DNA of 64,000 nt from an uncultured Ilumatobacter sp. Its GTDB lineage: Bacteria; Actinomycetota; Acidimicrobiia; Acidimicrobiales; Ilumatobacteraceae. The stretch covers positions 1-64,000 of the forward strand of contig CALCXK010000103.1 of the NCBI GenBank assembly GCA_937905835.1. Direction: 5' to 3'. The notes beneath the pieces were generated by a model. The model did no database searches, was not told the DNA's origin, and saw nothing but the letters and a program-made list of their open reading frames with translations. Numbering within the stretch: the stretch's first letter is position 1; each line of letters opens with the position of its first letter. Shown here piece by piece: positions 8,272 to 17,485 of the stretch. The translations under genes and the position numbers were made by a program.

Positions 8272-9180
8272 ATGATCGTTGACAGCGAAAGCCCCCACTA
8301 TCCAGCTGAGCCCACACCGAACAATCAGGCGGCGCTCGACAGCCTCGTCAAGCTACTCGACCTCGAGGTGATCGAGGTCAACATCTTTCGGGGTGCGTCG
8401 ACTGATGAAGATCGTCAGCGAGTCTTCGGCGGCCAGGTCGCCGGCCAGGCACTAGTCGCTGCTGCGCGCACAATCGACGAACCCGGCCGCATGGTCCACT
8501 CACTTCACGCCTACTTTCTTCGCCCAGGCGATCCGACAACACCGATCCTCTACGAAGTTGACCGCATTCGCGACGGCCGCAGCTTCACGACCCGCCGCGT
8601 CGTGGCCATCCAGCACGGCCGGGCCATCTTCAACCTGCAGGCCAGCTTCCACAACGAAGAGGCCGGTCTCGACCATCAGCTCTCCATGCCGACAGGCCTC
8701 CCCGATCCCGAGTCGCTCCCCGACTTCAAGACGCGCAACGCGCCATACGCGGACCAGCTCGGCGACTACTACGAGCAGCCCAGACCCATTGACTTGCGGT
8801 ACGTCAACGGTGATCCAATGAGTCGCAAGGGTGAGAAGTCGACCTCGCAGCAGGTCTGGCTGCGCACCAACGGCCAGCTCCCGGACGACCCGGTGCTGCA
8901 CGCCTGCATCGTCACGTACGCGAGCGACATGACGTTGCTCGACACCACGATCCTTCCGTTCGGCATGTCATGGGCGAGCGGCGACGTGCAGATGGCCAGC
9001 CTCGATCATGCCATGTGGTTCCACCGACCATTCCGCGCAGACGACTGGCTGCTCTACGACCAGCGGGCGCTCAGCACATCATCTGCGCGAGGCCTTGCTG
9101 GCGGCGCGATCTTCACCTCCGACGGACGCCTCGCGATCAGCGTGGTACAAGAAGGCCTGACCCGGGTCGGTCGGACGTGA
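8272..9180 (+). CDS. tesB: Acyl-CoA thioesterase II
   Basis: 302 residues with the double hot-dog layout of TesB. The N-terminal half has RVFGGQVAGQAL and VHSLHAYFLRPGDP. The C-terminal half has the HAMWFHRPFRADDWLLYDQ block. It hydrolyses acyl-CoA to free acid and CoA in the cytoplasm. Length is normal for the family (about 290). It is a single gene divergent from the nitroreductase unit and convergent with mreB, with a 50-bp perfect palindrome between the two ends. Confidence 0.9.
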   Translation: MIVDSESPHYPAEPTPNNQAALDSLVKLLDLEVIEVNIFRGASTDEDRQRVFGGQVAGQALVAAARTIDEPGRMVHSLHAYFLRPGDPTTPILYEVDRIRDGRSFTTRRVVAIQHGRAIFNLQASFHNEEAGLDHQLSMPTGLPDPESLPDFKTRNAPYADQLGDYYEQPRPIDLRYVNGDPMSRKGEKSTSQQVWLRTNGQLPDDPVLHACIVTYASDMTLLDTTILPFGMSWASGDVQMASLDHAMWFHRPFRADDWLLYDQRALSTSSARGLAGGAIFTSDGRLAISVVQEGLTRVGRT

Positions 9181-9220
9181 GCCAGCGTGGCATCGCCGTC
9201 GGGTCCGCCCTTTCCACCCT

Positions 9221-9270
9221 GTTTGCGTGACGATTTTGGTCAACATGTTGACCAAAATCGTCACGCAAAC
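9221..9270. repeat. 50-bp perfect palindrome between convergent genes
   Basis: GTTTGCGTGACGATTTTGG opens the left arm and its exact reverse complement closes the element. The two 24-nt arms flank a central AT, so the whole 50 bp is self-complementary. It lies 40 bp past tesB and 16 bp from the end of mreB. It could be a two-way terminator, although it is not followed by T-tracts, or an intergenic repeat copy. Its ends resemble those of the elements at 43276 and 61346. Confidence 0.9.
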
Positions 9271-9286
9271 GACTGGGAAGAGGGGG

Positions 9287-10291
9287 TTAGCGGCGGGCGC
9301 CCATGAACATGCCCTTGAGCGCTTCGTAGTGCTCGATGACATGACCGGCGCCAAGCACTACTGCTTCGAGTGGCACGTTCGACATTCGCACCGGGACTTT
9401 AGTTTCCCGTTCGATCCGTTCGGCGAGCCCCCGCAGGAGACCACCACCACCGACGAGATACATGCCACGCACAAGCAAGTCCTGCGACAGTTCGGGCGGC
9501 GCCTTCGACAAGCACCGGATGACCGAAGCGACGATCGACGAGACGACGTCTTCAATGGCGAAGCGCACCTCTTCGGGTGTCAGCAACACGGTCTTCGGCA
9601 GGCCAGTCATGAGGTCGCGCCCGCGCACTTCGGCCTGGTTCTCATCGTGCGTCGGATCAGCTGACCCGATCGCGACCTTGATCTCTTCGGCTGTCCGTTC
9701 GCCGATTGCGATGCCGTGTTCGCGGCGGACGTAGTTCTGGATGGCGGCGTCGATGTCGAACGACCCCACCCGCACCGCTTCGAGAGCAACGATGCCGCCG
9801 AGCGAGATGATCGCTGTTTCCGATGTGCCACCGCCAATGTCAATGACCATGTTGCCGACGGGTTCGTCGATCGGCAGATCGGCGCCAATCGCTGCGGCCA
9901 TGGGTTGTTCGATCAGGTTGGCGTCAGCGGCGCCTGCTCGGCGGGCAGCGTCGGTGACCGCTCGGCGCTCGACTTCGGTGATCGCGGACGGCACACAGAT
10001 GACGACCTTGGGACGTGTGAATCGGCTCACGCCGACGCGCTGCAGCAGGAGTCGGATCATGCGCTCGGTGATCTCGAAGTCGGTGATGGCTCCGCCACGT
10101 AACGGGCGAACCGCCACGATGTAGCCGGGCGTGCGCCCAATCATCTGCCACGCCTCGCGGCCAGTGGCCAGCACTTCGCCGGTCTGCCGGTTGAGGGCGA
10201 TGACTGACGGCTCGTTGAGCACGATGCCACGGCCCTTCATGTACACGAGCGTGTTTGCGGTGCCAAGGTCGATCGCGAGGTCACGTGCCAC
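9287..10291 (-). CDS. mreB: Rod shape-determining protein MreB
   Basis: 334-residue actin-like ATPase that forms membrane-associated filaments guiding lateral wall synthesis. Motifs: DLGTANTLVY (phosphate 1), VIDIGGGTSETAI (phosphate 2) and LVGGGGLLRGL (adenosine). Length is normal. mreC and mreD are not adjacent. A small membrane protein gene and moaE lie upstream on the same strand, after a gap of about 107 bp. Confidence 0.93.
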   Translation of the reverse strand: MARDLAIDLGTANTLVYMKGRGIVLNEPSVIALNRQTGEVLATGREAWQMIGRTPGYIVAVRPLRGGAITDFEITERMIRLLLQRVGVSRFTRPKVVICVPSAITEVERRAVTDAARRAGAADANLIEQPMAAAIGADLPIDEPVGNMVIDIGGGTSETAIISLGGIVALEAVRVGSFDIDAAIQNYVRREHGIAIGERTAEEIKVAIGSADPTHDENQAEVRGRDLMTGLPKTVLLTPEEVRFAIEDVVSSIVASVIRCLSKAPPELSQDLLVRGMYLVGGGGLLRGLAERIERETKVPVRMSNVPLEAVVLGAGHVIEHYEALKGMFMGARR

Positions 10292-10398
10292 GAGGCACTC
10301 CTGGCCAGCAGGGGAAATTCAGAGGGCTCCGACGTTTCATGTCAGCCTCATTCTGCCTGAGAACAGGCACAGAATTCTGGAACCCGACGCGGCACCGG

Positions 10399-10602
10399 TC
10401 ACGAAGTCGACGAATCGTCGTCAACAACGCGTTGCTCGGCCGACTTAACCCGATCAACGGTCGGCTTGCGAGCCTCCGGGGAGAGTGCGTCGATTTGGCG
10501 GCGGAACGAGTCGACACCGTCGGCGTCGGAACGCCAGCGGAGCACGAGGCCGACAATCACGGCGACCACCACGATGACCAGAACGCTGATGAACAAGGTC
10601 AT
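10399..10602 (-). CDS. Small single-pass membrane protein
   Basis: 67 residues. One strongly hydrophobic helix (about residues 3-21, LFISVLVIVVVAVIVGLVL) is followed by a charged cytoplasmic-type tail. The start codon overlaps the moaE stop (ATGA), so it is translationally coupled to moaE and unlikely to be a spurious ORF. No family is recognised. Confidence 0.6.
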   Translation of the reverse strand: MTLFISVLVIVVVAVIVGLVLRWRSDADGVDSFRRQIDALSPEARKPTVDRVKSAEQRVVDDDSSTS

Positions 10603-11099
10603 TCGGTGCTCCCGATGGATTGCGCATCGCGGATGTCGTGTGCTCCGGTGCCCCAGTCGGCGCCATCAGCCCAGACTTCGTGCTTCCAAATCGGTGCTGT
10701 TTCCTTCAGCGCGTCGATGGCGAACCGGGCAGCCTCGAAGGCATCCGGTCGATGCGGCGAAGAAACGATCGCAATGACGGACGACTCACCGATCTGCAAC
10801 TCGCCGATGCGGTGCAGAAGCACGACGCGGCCGACGTCGGGCCAACGCACGCGGAGCTCGGCGCTGATGGCCGCGAACCGCACGACGGCTTGCTCCTCGT
10901 AGGCCTCGTAGGTGAGGTGTTGGACACCTTCACGGCCTTCGGCATGGTTCCGAATCGTGCCGCTGAACAGAACGACAGCACCGCAGTCAGGCCGAACGGC
11001 CCACTCGTATGCAGCGCCGATCGGGAGTTCCTGAGCGGTGAGACCCAACCAATTGTTGCCTCGTGCCGGTGCCTCCACGGTGGTTATCGTAGCCGCCAT
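10599..11099 (-). CDS. moaE: Molybdopterin synthase catalytic subunit
   Basis: 166 residues from the ATG at 11099; an in-frame ATG at 11171 would add 24 residues. FSGTIRNHAEG, LTYEAYEEQA, HRIGELQIGESSV and the Lys-containing KETAPIWKHEVW are the conserved MoaE blocks. It transfers sulfur from MoaD to precursor Z to make molybdopterin. MoaD is not adjacent. The cofactor would serve the molybdenum hydroxylase at 1603-4215, though the two are not in one operon. Confidence 0.88.
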   Translation of the reverse strand: MAATITTVEAPARGNNWLGLTAQELPIGAAYEWAVRPDCGAVVLFSGTIRNHAEGREGVQHLTYEAYEEQAVVRFAAISAELRVRWPDVGRVVLLHRIGELQIGESSVIAIVSSPHRPDAFEAARFAIDALKETAPIWKHEVWADGADWGTGAHDIRDAQSIGSTE

Positions 11100-11223
11100 G
11101 GCGGCATCGTCAGGCCGCCGCAACACGTTTGACTCCACTTCGTTGCATGATGGCCATCCCTGATTCAGCATCGATGCTTGCCGCGATCACCAGCAGCCAT
11201 TTCAGCACTACAGTCTCCAACTC

Positions 11224-11802
11224 GTGGAACGCGCACCGCTCCCCCCGCATGAAAGAACGTGGAGGCATCCGTCCGAAATCGGTCCGAAATCGGTCGAAGT
11301 CGATCGCGGAACCCGCCACCGGTTTGTCGCGCTCGCCACCGGAACGCTCGCTGTCGCTCTCATCGCCGCGCTGGTCGTCACGATCACGCCAGGCGGATCA
11401 ACCGACGCCCCCATCGCCGTCAGCGCCTCCACCTCGCCGCCGGTTCGTGCGTCGATTCGTGCCGCTGCGAACACGGCCATCGCCGCAGCAGAAACAATCC
11501 GCTCGATTCGCTTGGTCGAGGCAACTGCTATTCCGAGCGCCCTCGCCGATGTCCCTGCTGCCGCATTCCACTCGACCGGTTCGTCCGACCCACAAGCGGT
11601 ATTGCCCGACCTCCACGATCAGGTCCTCGTCTTGACCGACCAGTACGCCTACTCGGTTGCCTGGAGCGACGTTGCACGTCTCGACGTTGCAGGCGACGCC
11701 GTCGTCGTTCGCGCCGATGGCGCAATCGTCGCTCGATTCATTCATGGCCGCTTGATCGTCAGCCATGACTCGCTGGTCGGCTCGGCGTTTGCGACCGACT
11801 GA
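11224..11802 (+). CDS. Membrane-anchored hypothetical protein
   Basis: 192 residues. The N-terminal cytoplasmic segment contains PPHERTWRHPSEIGP, a motif I associate with the start of membrane-anchored actinobacterial proteins such as some trypsin-like proteases. One transmembrane helix follows (about residues 33-53, VALATGTLAVALIAALVV), then an Ala/Ser-rich extracytoplasmic domain of about 135 residues. No catalytic motif is visible and no function can be assigned. It is divergent from moaE and convergent with the SDR gene. Confidence 0.65.
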   Translation: MERAPLPPHERTWRHPSEIGPKSVEVDRGTRHRFVALATGTLAVALIAALVVTITPGGSTDAPIAVSASTSPPVRASIRAAANTAIAAAETIRSIRLVEATAIPSALADVPAAAFHSTGSSDPQAVLPDLHDQVLVLTDQYAYSVAWSDVARLDVAGDAVVVRADGAIVARFIHGRLIVSHDSLVGSAFATD

Positions 11803-11839
11803 CCGCCACCGTCGTCTCAGCGAATTACTTCAGCGAATT

Positions 11840-12877
11840 TCAATCATGTCGAGCGCGCCACCAGCGTCGCCCTATGACGACCGCAACGATCATGACGATG
11901 AGCCCGGCGCCGACACCAACACCGAGCGACAGTTCTTGCCGACGTTTTGGCGACACCATGGTCCACCATCGCGCTTCGGTGCCTTCGACGTATGCCTGCT
12001 CGTTGGTGACTGTCGGCTTCCACCCTTCGGCCAACAGCCGTCCGCTCGAGACGACCCAAGGCTCGCGGGTGTACGAGCGCAAACCCGGCGGAATCGGGCC
12101 CCGTTGAAAACGCCAGCGGACAGCGCCGAGCACTTCGGAAACCCGCTCCGGAAGCGGAATACGCGGTCGCTCACCTGACAGCGCTCGAACCCGCTCACCA
12201 GGAATCCATCCTTCCGGTGCGACGTTGTAGACCCCGTCCAGACGGCTCTGCACCGCCAACACGATCGCAGAGGCCAGATCGTCGAGGTGTAAGAACTGCG
12301 ACGGCGGATCGTCTTCGGCAAAACGTTGGCCAAGGCCCGAGACCAATGCGCCTGCAAGTTGCGAAGTGCCGTCTTCAGCGAGGGAAATCACTGGCCGCAG
12401 CACCGATGTCACTCGACCGGGCCGGCTCCGGCGCCACTGCTCGACGAGTTCCTCGGCCGATGCCAGTTGGCGGGCGAACACGAACTCGGTGTCAGGACGA
12501 AGTATCGTTTCTTCGGTAAGGGGAAACGGGTTGTTGGCGTTCGCTCCGTACACCATGGCCGACGAAACGAACACAATTTGGTCAGCCGAGACCATATCGG
12601 CGATGCCGAGACTCGTCGTCGCGTACCGTGTTGAACTCTCGCGGTGTTTGGCAAGCCAGTCATGATCGTTGCTTGCCATGTCGACAACGACATCTGCGGT
12701 GTCATCGTGAAAGTCTTCCAGGCTGCCTCTCGTCTCGAACACGGTGCAGTTACCCAGAGCACGAAGCCCCTCGACCACCCGTGTCTGCAGCGGCCCTGTC
12801 GTTCCGATGAGCACGACCGTCAGTTCGGCCGTCGTCGCCGACAACGCATTGCCGGGGGCATCGATCAGCGCTGTCAC
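11840..12877 (-). CDS. NAD-dependent epimerase/dehydratase-like protein with C-terminal membrane helix
   Basis: About 345 residues from the GTG at 12877; an ATG at 12955 would add 26. It follows the extended SDR fold: VVLIGTTGPLQTRVVEGL at strand 1, VVDMAS, VFVSSAMVYG and FLHLDDLASAIVLA. The nucleotide loop GTTGPLQ is not the canonical GxxGxxG, and the YxxxK pair is not clear, so catalysis is doubtful. A transmembrane helix near the C-terminus (VGVGAGLIVMIVAVVIG) ends in basic WWRARHD. It is divergent from the metalloprotease gene. Function is unknown. Confidence 0.65.
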   Translation of the reverse strand: MTALIDAPGNALSATTAELTVVLIGTTGPLQTRVVEGLRALGNCTVFETRGSLEDFHDDTADVVVDMASNDHDWLAKHRESSTRYATTSLGIADMVSADQIVFVSSAMVYGANANNPFPLTEETILRPDTEFVFARQLASAEELVEQWRRSRPGRVTSVLRPVISLAEDGTSQLAGALVSGLGQRFAEDDPPSQFLHLDDLASAIVLAVQSRLDGVYNVAPEGWIPGERVRALSGERPRIPLPERVSEVLGAVRWRFQRGPIPPGLRSYTREPWVVSSGRLLAEGWKPTVTNEQAYVEGTEARWWTMVSPKRRQELSLGVGVGAGLIVMIVAVVIGRRWWRARHD

Positions 12878-12980
12878 CGACCCGACGTTAGTGCCGCTGC
12901 GGCCTCGCGGCGGGAGGTGTGCCCACATCGACGCTGCAGACCGCGGCCAGATCACCGCTGCCTCCCCGTATCCTCAGGGC

Positions 12981-14231
12981 ATGGACGACGGCAACGACGA
13001 CGCCATCACACCCGGCGGAGATGACGCTGACAACAACCCTTTCGCGGGAATACCGCTCTTCGGTGACCTTTCCAGAGCCCTCTCAGGGCAGGGCCCACTG
13101 AACTGGGACGCTGCACGCCAATTTGCGTTACTCGCGGCCAGCGGCGGCGACATGGCCGGAGCGATGGTTCCCGGTGGGAGCGCCCCGGTGCCGACCGCCA
13201 ACATCGAACCAAGCGTGCGTATCAAGTACGCCGAGCTCGCAGGGATTGCACGGCTCCACGTTGCCGACGTCATGCAACTGACCGTCATCGACAGCGACCC
13301 AGAGGTCGCCACTCCGGAGCAATGGGCTGCACAGACACTCGATGCCTACCGGCCCCTGTTCAACGACATGGCGACGTCACTCGGACAGACCGGCGACGAC
13401 GACGGGTCCGGCGACCCGATGATGCAGATGATGGCAGGCCTCAGCAAAATGATGGCGCCTGCAATGATGGGTATGTCGGTCGGCTCGATGGTCGGCGGGC
13501 TTGCACGTCGAGCGTTCGGGGTCTACGACCTCCCAATCCCTCGGGAGGGCGGATTTGCCTCGAAGCTCGTCGTCGTGCCGCCGACAATCGACAAGTTCGC
13601 CGCCGACTCCGAGATCGCGCTCGATGAGATGCGCCTCTGGGTCATCGCTCACGAGATGGCAGGCCACACTTTGCTGTCGATCCCGCACATCGCTGACCAC
13701 CTGAGGTCATTGGTGCAGCGACACGTCGGAGCGTTCCGGCCCGACTCGTCCGCGATGACCGAAAAACTCACCTCGCTTGACGTCGACCAATCGGACCCGA
13801 TCGCTGCGATGCAGGCAGCATTCGGTGACCCCGAGGTACTGCTCGGCGCCGTGCGATCAGCCGAACAGGTCGCACTCGAACCCGAACTCGACACCGCCGT
13901 AGCCGTCACGATCGGCGTCATTGACTGGGTCGTCGACGCCGTCGCCGTGCGAATCATCGGTGGCAATGCGCTGCCCATTGCTGACGCTGTCCGTCGCCGC
14001 CGTGCCGAAGCATCACCTGACGACATGTTCGTTGAACGCCTCCTCGGAATTCGCCTCGGCGCCGATCAAACCGGTCGGGGTAAAGCCTTCGTGCAAGGTG
14101 TCGTCGACCGAGGCGGCGAGAACGGCTTAGCGCCGTTGTTCAACGACGCCGACGCGGTGCCGACGCCGAACGAGATCGGGGCGCCCGGCCTCTGGTTGGC
14201 GCGGGTCGCTGATTTCGACTCCGCCGACTGA
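12981..14231 (+). CDS. DUF2342-type zinc-dependent metalloprotease-like protein
   Basis: 416 residues. IPLFGDLSRALSGQGPLNWD and the later PREGGFASKLVVVPPTID match the actinobacterial family annotated as zinc-dependent metalloprotease or putative hydrolase (TIGR03624/DUF2342). The expected HExxH site reads HEMAGH here, with one extra residue between the ligands. Zinc binding may therefore be altered or lost; the codons read clearly, so a base error would have to add a full codon. A Met/Gly-rich stretch (MMAPAMMGMSVGSMVGG) precedes it. It is convergent with the MFS gene, and the two overlap by 92 bp. Confidence 0.75.
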   Translation: MDDGNDDAITPGGDDADNNPFAGIPLFGDLSRALSGQGPLNWDAARQFALLAASGGDMAGAMVPGGSAPVPTANIEPSVRIKYAELAGIARLHVADVMQLTVIDSDPEVATPEQWAAQTLDAYRPLFNDMATSLGQTGDDDGSGDPMMQMMAGLSKMMAPAMMGMSVGSMVGGLARRAFGVYDLPIPREGGFASKLVVVPPTIDKFAADSEIALDEMRLWVIAHEMAGHTLLSIPHIADHLRSLVQRHVGAFRPDSSAMTEKLTSLDVDQSDPIAAMQAAFGDPEVLLGAVRSAEQVALEPELDTAVAVTIGVIDWVVDAVAVRIIGGNALPIADAVRRRRAEASPDDMFVERLLGIRLGADQTGRGKAFVQGVVDRGGENGLAPLFNDADAVPTPNEIGAPGLWLARVADFDSAD

Positions 14232-15423
14232 CGCCTCGCCGCCTGTGCTGCTGCGGGCTGTCGCTCCCGACGACCAGGTTCACAAGTGTCCCGGTAGCAA
14301 CAACGCCAACGATCAAGAAGCCAACCGGACCTGAGACTTGGATGGCGACTGCAACGAATGCAGCCAATGCCCAGGCCAGCTGAAACTGTGTTTCGAACTT
14401 CGCGAAGGCACGGCCCCGGTTGGCACCCGGAGCATCGCGCTGCACGATGCTCTCAAAGCTGAGGCGGCCGACCGCTGCGACCAGGTTCAAGGCGCCGGCC
14501 AAGACCACTGCGCCAACTGGGCCACCGAGCGCTGCGGTGCCGACACCGGCGACGGCTGCGACGATCAACGAGGCAACCAGCATCGTTTCTTCACGCATTC
14601 GATTGCGCAGCCGCGGCGCGATTGCGTTGCCGACCATGGCGACAAGGCCTGACACACCGACGACCGCTCCGAACCAGAGCGTTCCTTGGTCTTGCGAACG
14701 CAGCCAGAACGCCAAATGGAAGAAAGTGAACCCGACGCAACCGCGTAACACAGTCATCGTGATGGCACCGTTCTGCAGACTGACTGACCGCAACTGCATC
14801 GATTCAGCGTGGTCGACGCCGTGCGCTGCAACCACTTCGCGAGGCAACCGGGTTGCGCTGAAGAACGCCGCACTAAAGATCAACGTGCCGTAGACCAACG
14901 TTGCGGGAGCGCCGATCGTTTTGAGCAGGATCGCTGCCGGGATCACCGCGACCGCGCCGGTGAGCCCGGAAATCAGGCCGAGTTTCGAGTTCGCCTCGAC
15001 CAACTCCTTTTCCGAACGAACGGTCGACGGCACGAGCGCTGACTTGGACACGACATACGCCTTCTGCAGCACGAGGTTCGCGAAGACCAGCGGGAAGAGT
15101 GCAAGCGCGTCGATGTAACGCGCCATGAAAAACAGCAGCCCCGCACGGACGACCGCGATGACCTGAATTACGAGGCGACGGCCGCCGGCGACGCGGTCGA
15201 TCGCCGGGCCGATCAGTGGGGCGACGAAGAGGAACGGGGCAAACCCGATCGCCAGGAAGAGCATCACCCGCGAGCGCGCCGCTGTGAGGTCGATGTCGAA
15301 GAACAGCGAGTCGGCGAGCGCCACAACCATGGCCGCGTCGCCGCCCATCATCAAGGCGTGGGTGATCGCCAACTTTCGAAACTTGGACGGCGCCGGCCGG
15401 GCGGCAGATGTCGGTCGTTCCAC
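14140..15423 (-). CDS. MFS-type transporter
   Basis: 427 residues from the GTG at 15423; more upstream in-frame ATGs lie in shadow-like sequence. About 11-12 hydrophobic segments are seen, in the major-facilitator pattern, with LIGPAIDRVAGGRR as the loop 2-3 motif. The substrate is unknown. The last ~30 codons are read antisense to the 3' end of the metalloprotease gene and give an Arg-rich tail (RSRNQRPAPTRGRAPR), which suggests read-through after loss of an older stop codon. Confidence 0.75.
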   Translation of the reverse strand: MERPTSAARPAPSKFRKLAITHALMMGGDAAMVVALADSLFFDIDLTAARSRVMLFLAIGFAPFLFVAPLIGPAIDRVAGGRRLVIQVIAVVRAGLLFFMARYIDALALFPLVFANLVLQKAYVVSKSALVPSTVRSEKELVEANSKLGLISGLTGAVAVIPAAILLKTIGAPATLVYGTLIFSAAFFSATRLPREVVAAHGVDHAESMQLRSVSLQNGAITMTVLRGCVGFTFFHLAFWLRSQDQGTLWFGAVVGVSGLVAMVGNAIAPRLRNRMREETMLVASLIVAAVAGVGTAALGGPVGAVVLAGALNLVAAVGRLSFESIVQRDAPGANRGRAFAKFETQFQLAWALAAFVAVAIQVSGPVGFLIVGVVATGTLVNLVVGSDSPQQHRRRGVSRRSRNQRPAPTRGRAPRSRSASAPRRRR

Positions 15424-15527
15424 TGAACAGATAGTAGGCCTCCGCGCTCCAGGTCCATGCCGCCTCGACCCCACCGAACGATCTGTCGCGGAGTTGCCGA
15501 AGAACTCGGCTAGCTTGCACGACTCGT

Positions 15528-16670
15528 ATGGCAATTGCTGCTCCCGGACGCTCAACCCGTTTCGATATGTCGACGTGGATGCGCTCAGCTCTCGTTTTCG
15601 GTCTGATTTACACATTCCTGGTCGGCGTCTCCGCCCTGGAAAAAGGGATCAAGATCATGGGCGAGGACACGCAGGAGCGCCTGTTCTCGAGTGTCAGCAA
15701 TCCGATCGCTGGCCTGTGCGTCGGCATCCTTGGAACGGTGCTCGTCCAGTCATCGTCAGCATCCACGTCGGTCATCGTCGGGCTGGTCGCCACGAAGGGC
15801 ATCAGCGTCGACGCAGCCATTCCGATGATCATGGGCGCGAACATCGGTACGACTGTCACTAACACGCTGGTGTCGCTCGGCCACATCAGACAGCCCGCCG
15901 AGTTCAAGCGAGCGTTTGCCGCCGCCACGGTGCACGACTTCTTCAACGTGCTGGCCGTCGCCATTCTTCTTCCGGTCGAACTCCTGACGGGCGCAATCTC
16001 AAAGACTGCTACATGGATCAGCGACCGGCTGGTGGGTACGGCCGGTTCCGAGTGGAAGAGTCCGGTCAAAGCCTGGGTGAAGAAACCCGTCGAATGGATT
16101 GTCAACGTCGAAGATGCGGTCGGGTTGACCGGCAACGTCCTCGGTACGTTTGTTGTGCTCACCGGGCTCGTCATCGTGCTACTCGCGCTCACCTTCATCA
16201 CGAAGAACATGCGCAAACTCGTGGCCGACCGCGTCGAAAAGTCCGTCAACACCGTGCTCGGCCGCGGATCAGGCTCGGTTGCAATGCTGCTCGGCCTCGT
16301 CATCACGGTTGCCGTGCAGTCGTCGAGCATCACCACCTCGATTCTCATTCCGCTCACCGCTGCCGGCGTGCTGACGTTACGAAACGCGTACCCGGTCACA
16401 CTCGGTGCCAACGTCGGCACAACGATCACGGCATTACTTGCTGCCCTCGCTGCTTCGGTACCCGAGGCGCTCACCGTCGGGCTCGCACACACCACCTTCA
16501 ACGTGATGGGTATCGCCGTGCTTTACGTCTTGCCGTTCGCTCGCTACGTCCCGGTACGGCTGGCCGAAGGCCTCGCAGAAATTGCAGTCAAACGTCGCGT
16601 CTGGGCCGTTGCCTACGTCATGACAGCGTTCATCATCCTCCCACTTATCGGTGTTGCCCTGCTCCGATGA
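15528..16670 (+). CDS. Na+/phosphate cotransporter (NptA-like)
   Basis: 380-residue membrane protein with the two inverted half-repeats of the Na/Pi cotransporter family: VQSSSASTS plus GANIGTT in the first, VQSSSITTS plus GANVGTT in the second. It imports phosphate with sodium at low energetic cost. A PhoU-like gene follows 52 bp downstream on the same strand. No PHO box is evident upstream. The minus-strand pst/regulatory set converges on this pair. Confidence 0.88.
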   Translation: MAIAAPGRSTRFDMSTWMRSALVFGLIYTFLVGVSALEKGIKIMGEDTQERLFSSVSNPIAGLCVGILGTVLVQSSSASTSVIVGLVATKGISVDAAIPMIMGANIGTTVTNTLVSLGHIRQPAEFKRAFAAATVHDFFNVLAVAILLPVELLTGAISKTATWISDRLVGTAGSEWKSPVKAWVKKPVEWIVNVEDAVGLTGNVLGTFVVLTGLVIVLLALTFITKNMRKLVADRVEKSVNTVLGRGSGSVAMLLGLVITVAVQSSSITTSILIPLTAAGVLTLRNAYPVTLGANVGTTITALLAALAASVPEALTVGLAHTTFNVMGIAVLYVLPFARYVPVRLAEGLAEIAVKRRVWAVAYVMTAFIILPLIGVALLR

Positions 16671-16722
16671 GTCAGTACCCGGGCAAATTTTTCAACCAGC
16701 AACTCATGAGGGAAGTCCGATC

Positions 16723-17385
16723 ATGGTGATGTCATTTTTCAGCAAGCGAGAAGGCGGCCTCGATCACATCGTGTCACGCGCAGTCGGGATGCTCGGCGAC
16801 GCGCGTCACTCGTTCGATCTGGCAACGCTCGCCCTGCTCACCAACACCGACACTGCTGCAGTCGAAGCCGACATCCGCGACACCGACCAGCGCATCAACC
16901 ATATGGAACAGCAACTGCGTTCCGAATTGGTCGTCCACGTCACTATTCAGGGTTCGTCCGACATCGGGTCCGTGCTTGGCATGATCCTGCTGCTCAAAAA
17001 GATCGAGCGCATCGGTGACCAAGCGACCAATGTGCTCGACCTCGCAGAGAGTGGCGTCCGTCTGGCCGGCGAAACCGACACCGAGGCAATGCTGGCAGAG
17101 CGCGGCTTGATCTCGACGATGTTCAGTGAAGCAGCCGACCTTCTGGCTGAGCCCCACGACGAGCGCACGGAGGAGTTCGCCACTCGCGTGCTCGCTCTTG
17201 TCGCCGAGCACCAAGCCAAGATCGAAAGCTACCTCCACTCCGACCGGCCTGGCCGCGAGGTCGTGCCCCGTGCGATCTACTACCGCTACCTGAAGCGGAT
17301 CGTCGCCAACCTGCTCGGCATCGTTCGTGCCGCCGCCGGCCCTCTTCCGACCACCGTCACCCAAGAAGACGACAAAGACGACTAA
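16723..17385 (+). CDS. PhoU-domain protein partnered with NptA-like carrier
   Basis: 220 residues, predicted all-helical. It contains a PhoU-like repeat with ILLLKKIERIGDQATNVLDLA, where the E-x2-GD block corresponds to the metal-binding E/D motif of PhoU. The ATG at 16723 is preceded by GAGGGA about 9 nt upstream. Such proteins commonly accompany Na/Pi carriers and probably restrain phosphate uptake; that role is inferred. It differs from the PstB-linked PhoU at 19430. Confidence 0.8.
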   Translation: MVMSFFSKREGGLDHIVSRAVGMLGDARHSFDLATLALLTNTDTAAVEADIRDTDQRINHMEQQLRSELVVHVTIQGSSDIGSVLGMILLLKKIERIGDQATNVLDLAESGVRLAGETDTEAMLAERGLISTMFSEAADLLAEPHDERTEEFATRVLALVAEHQAKIESYLHSDRPGREVVPRAIYYRYLKRIVANLLGIVRAAAGPLPTTVTQEDDKDD

Positions 17386-17485
17386 ACAAAAACAGGCGAG
17401 CGAACGAGAAGAGTCTTGTCAAGCGCTGTCCTTCACCAGCGGGGACCCTTCAGGCACTACCGAACAGGCACCCCCCATTCCAACT

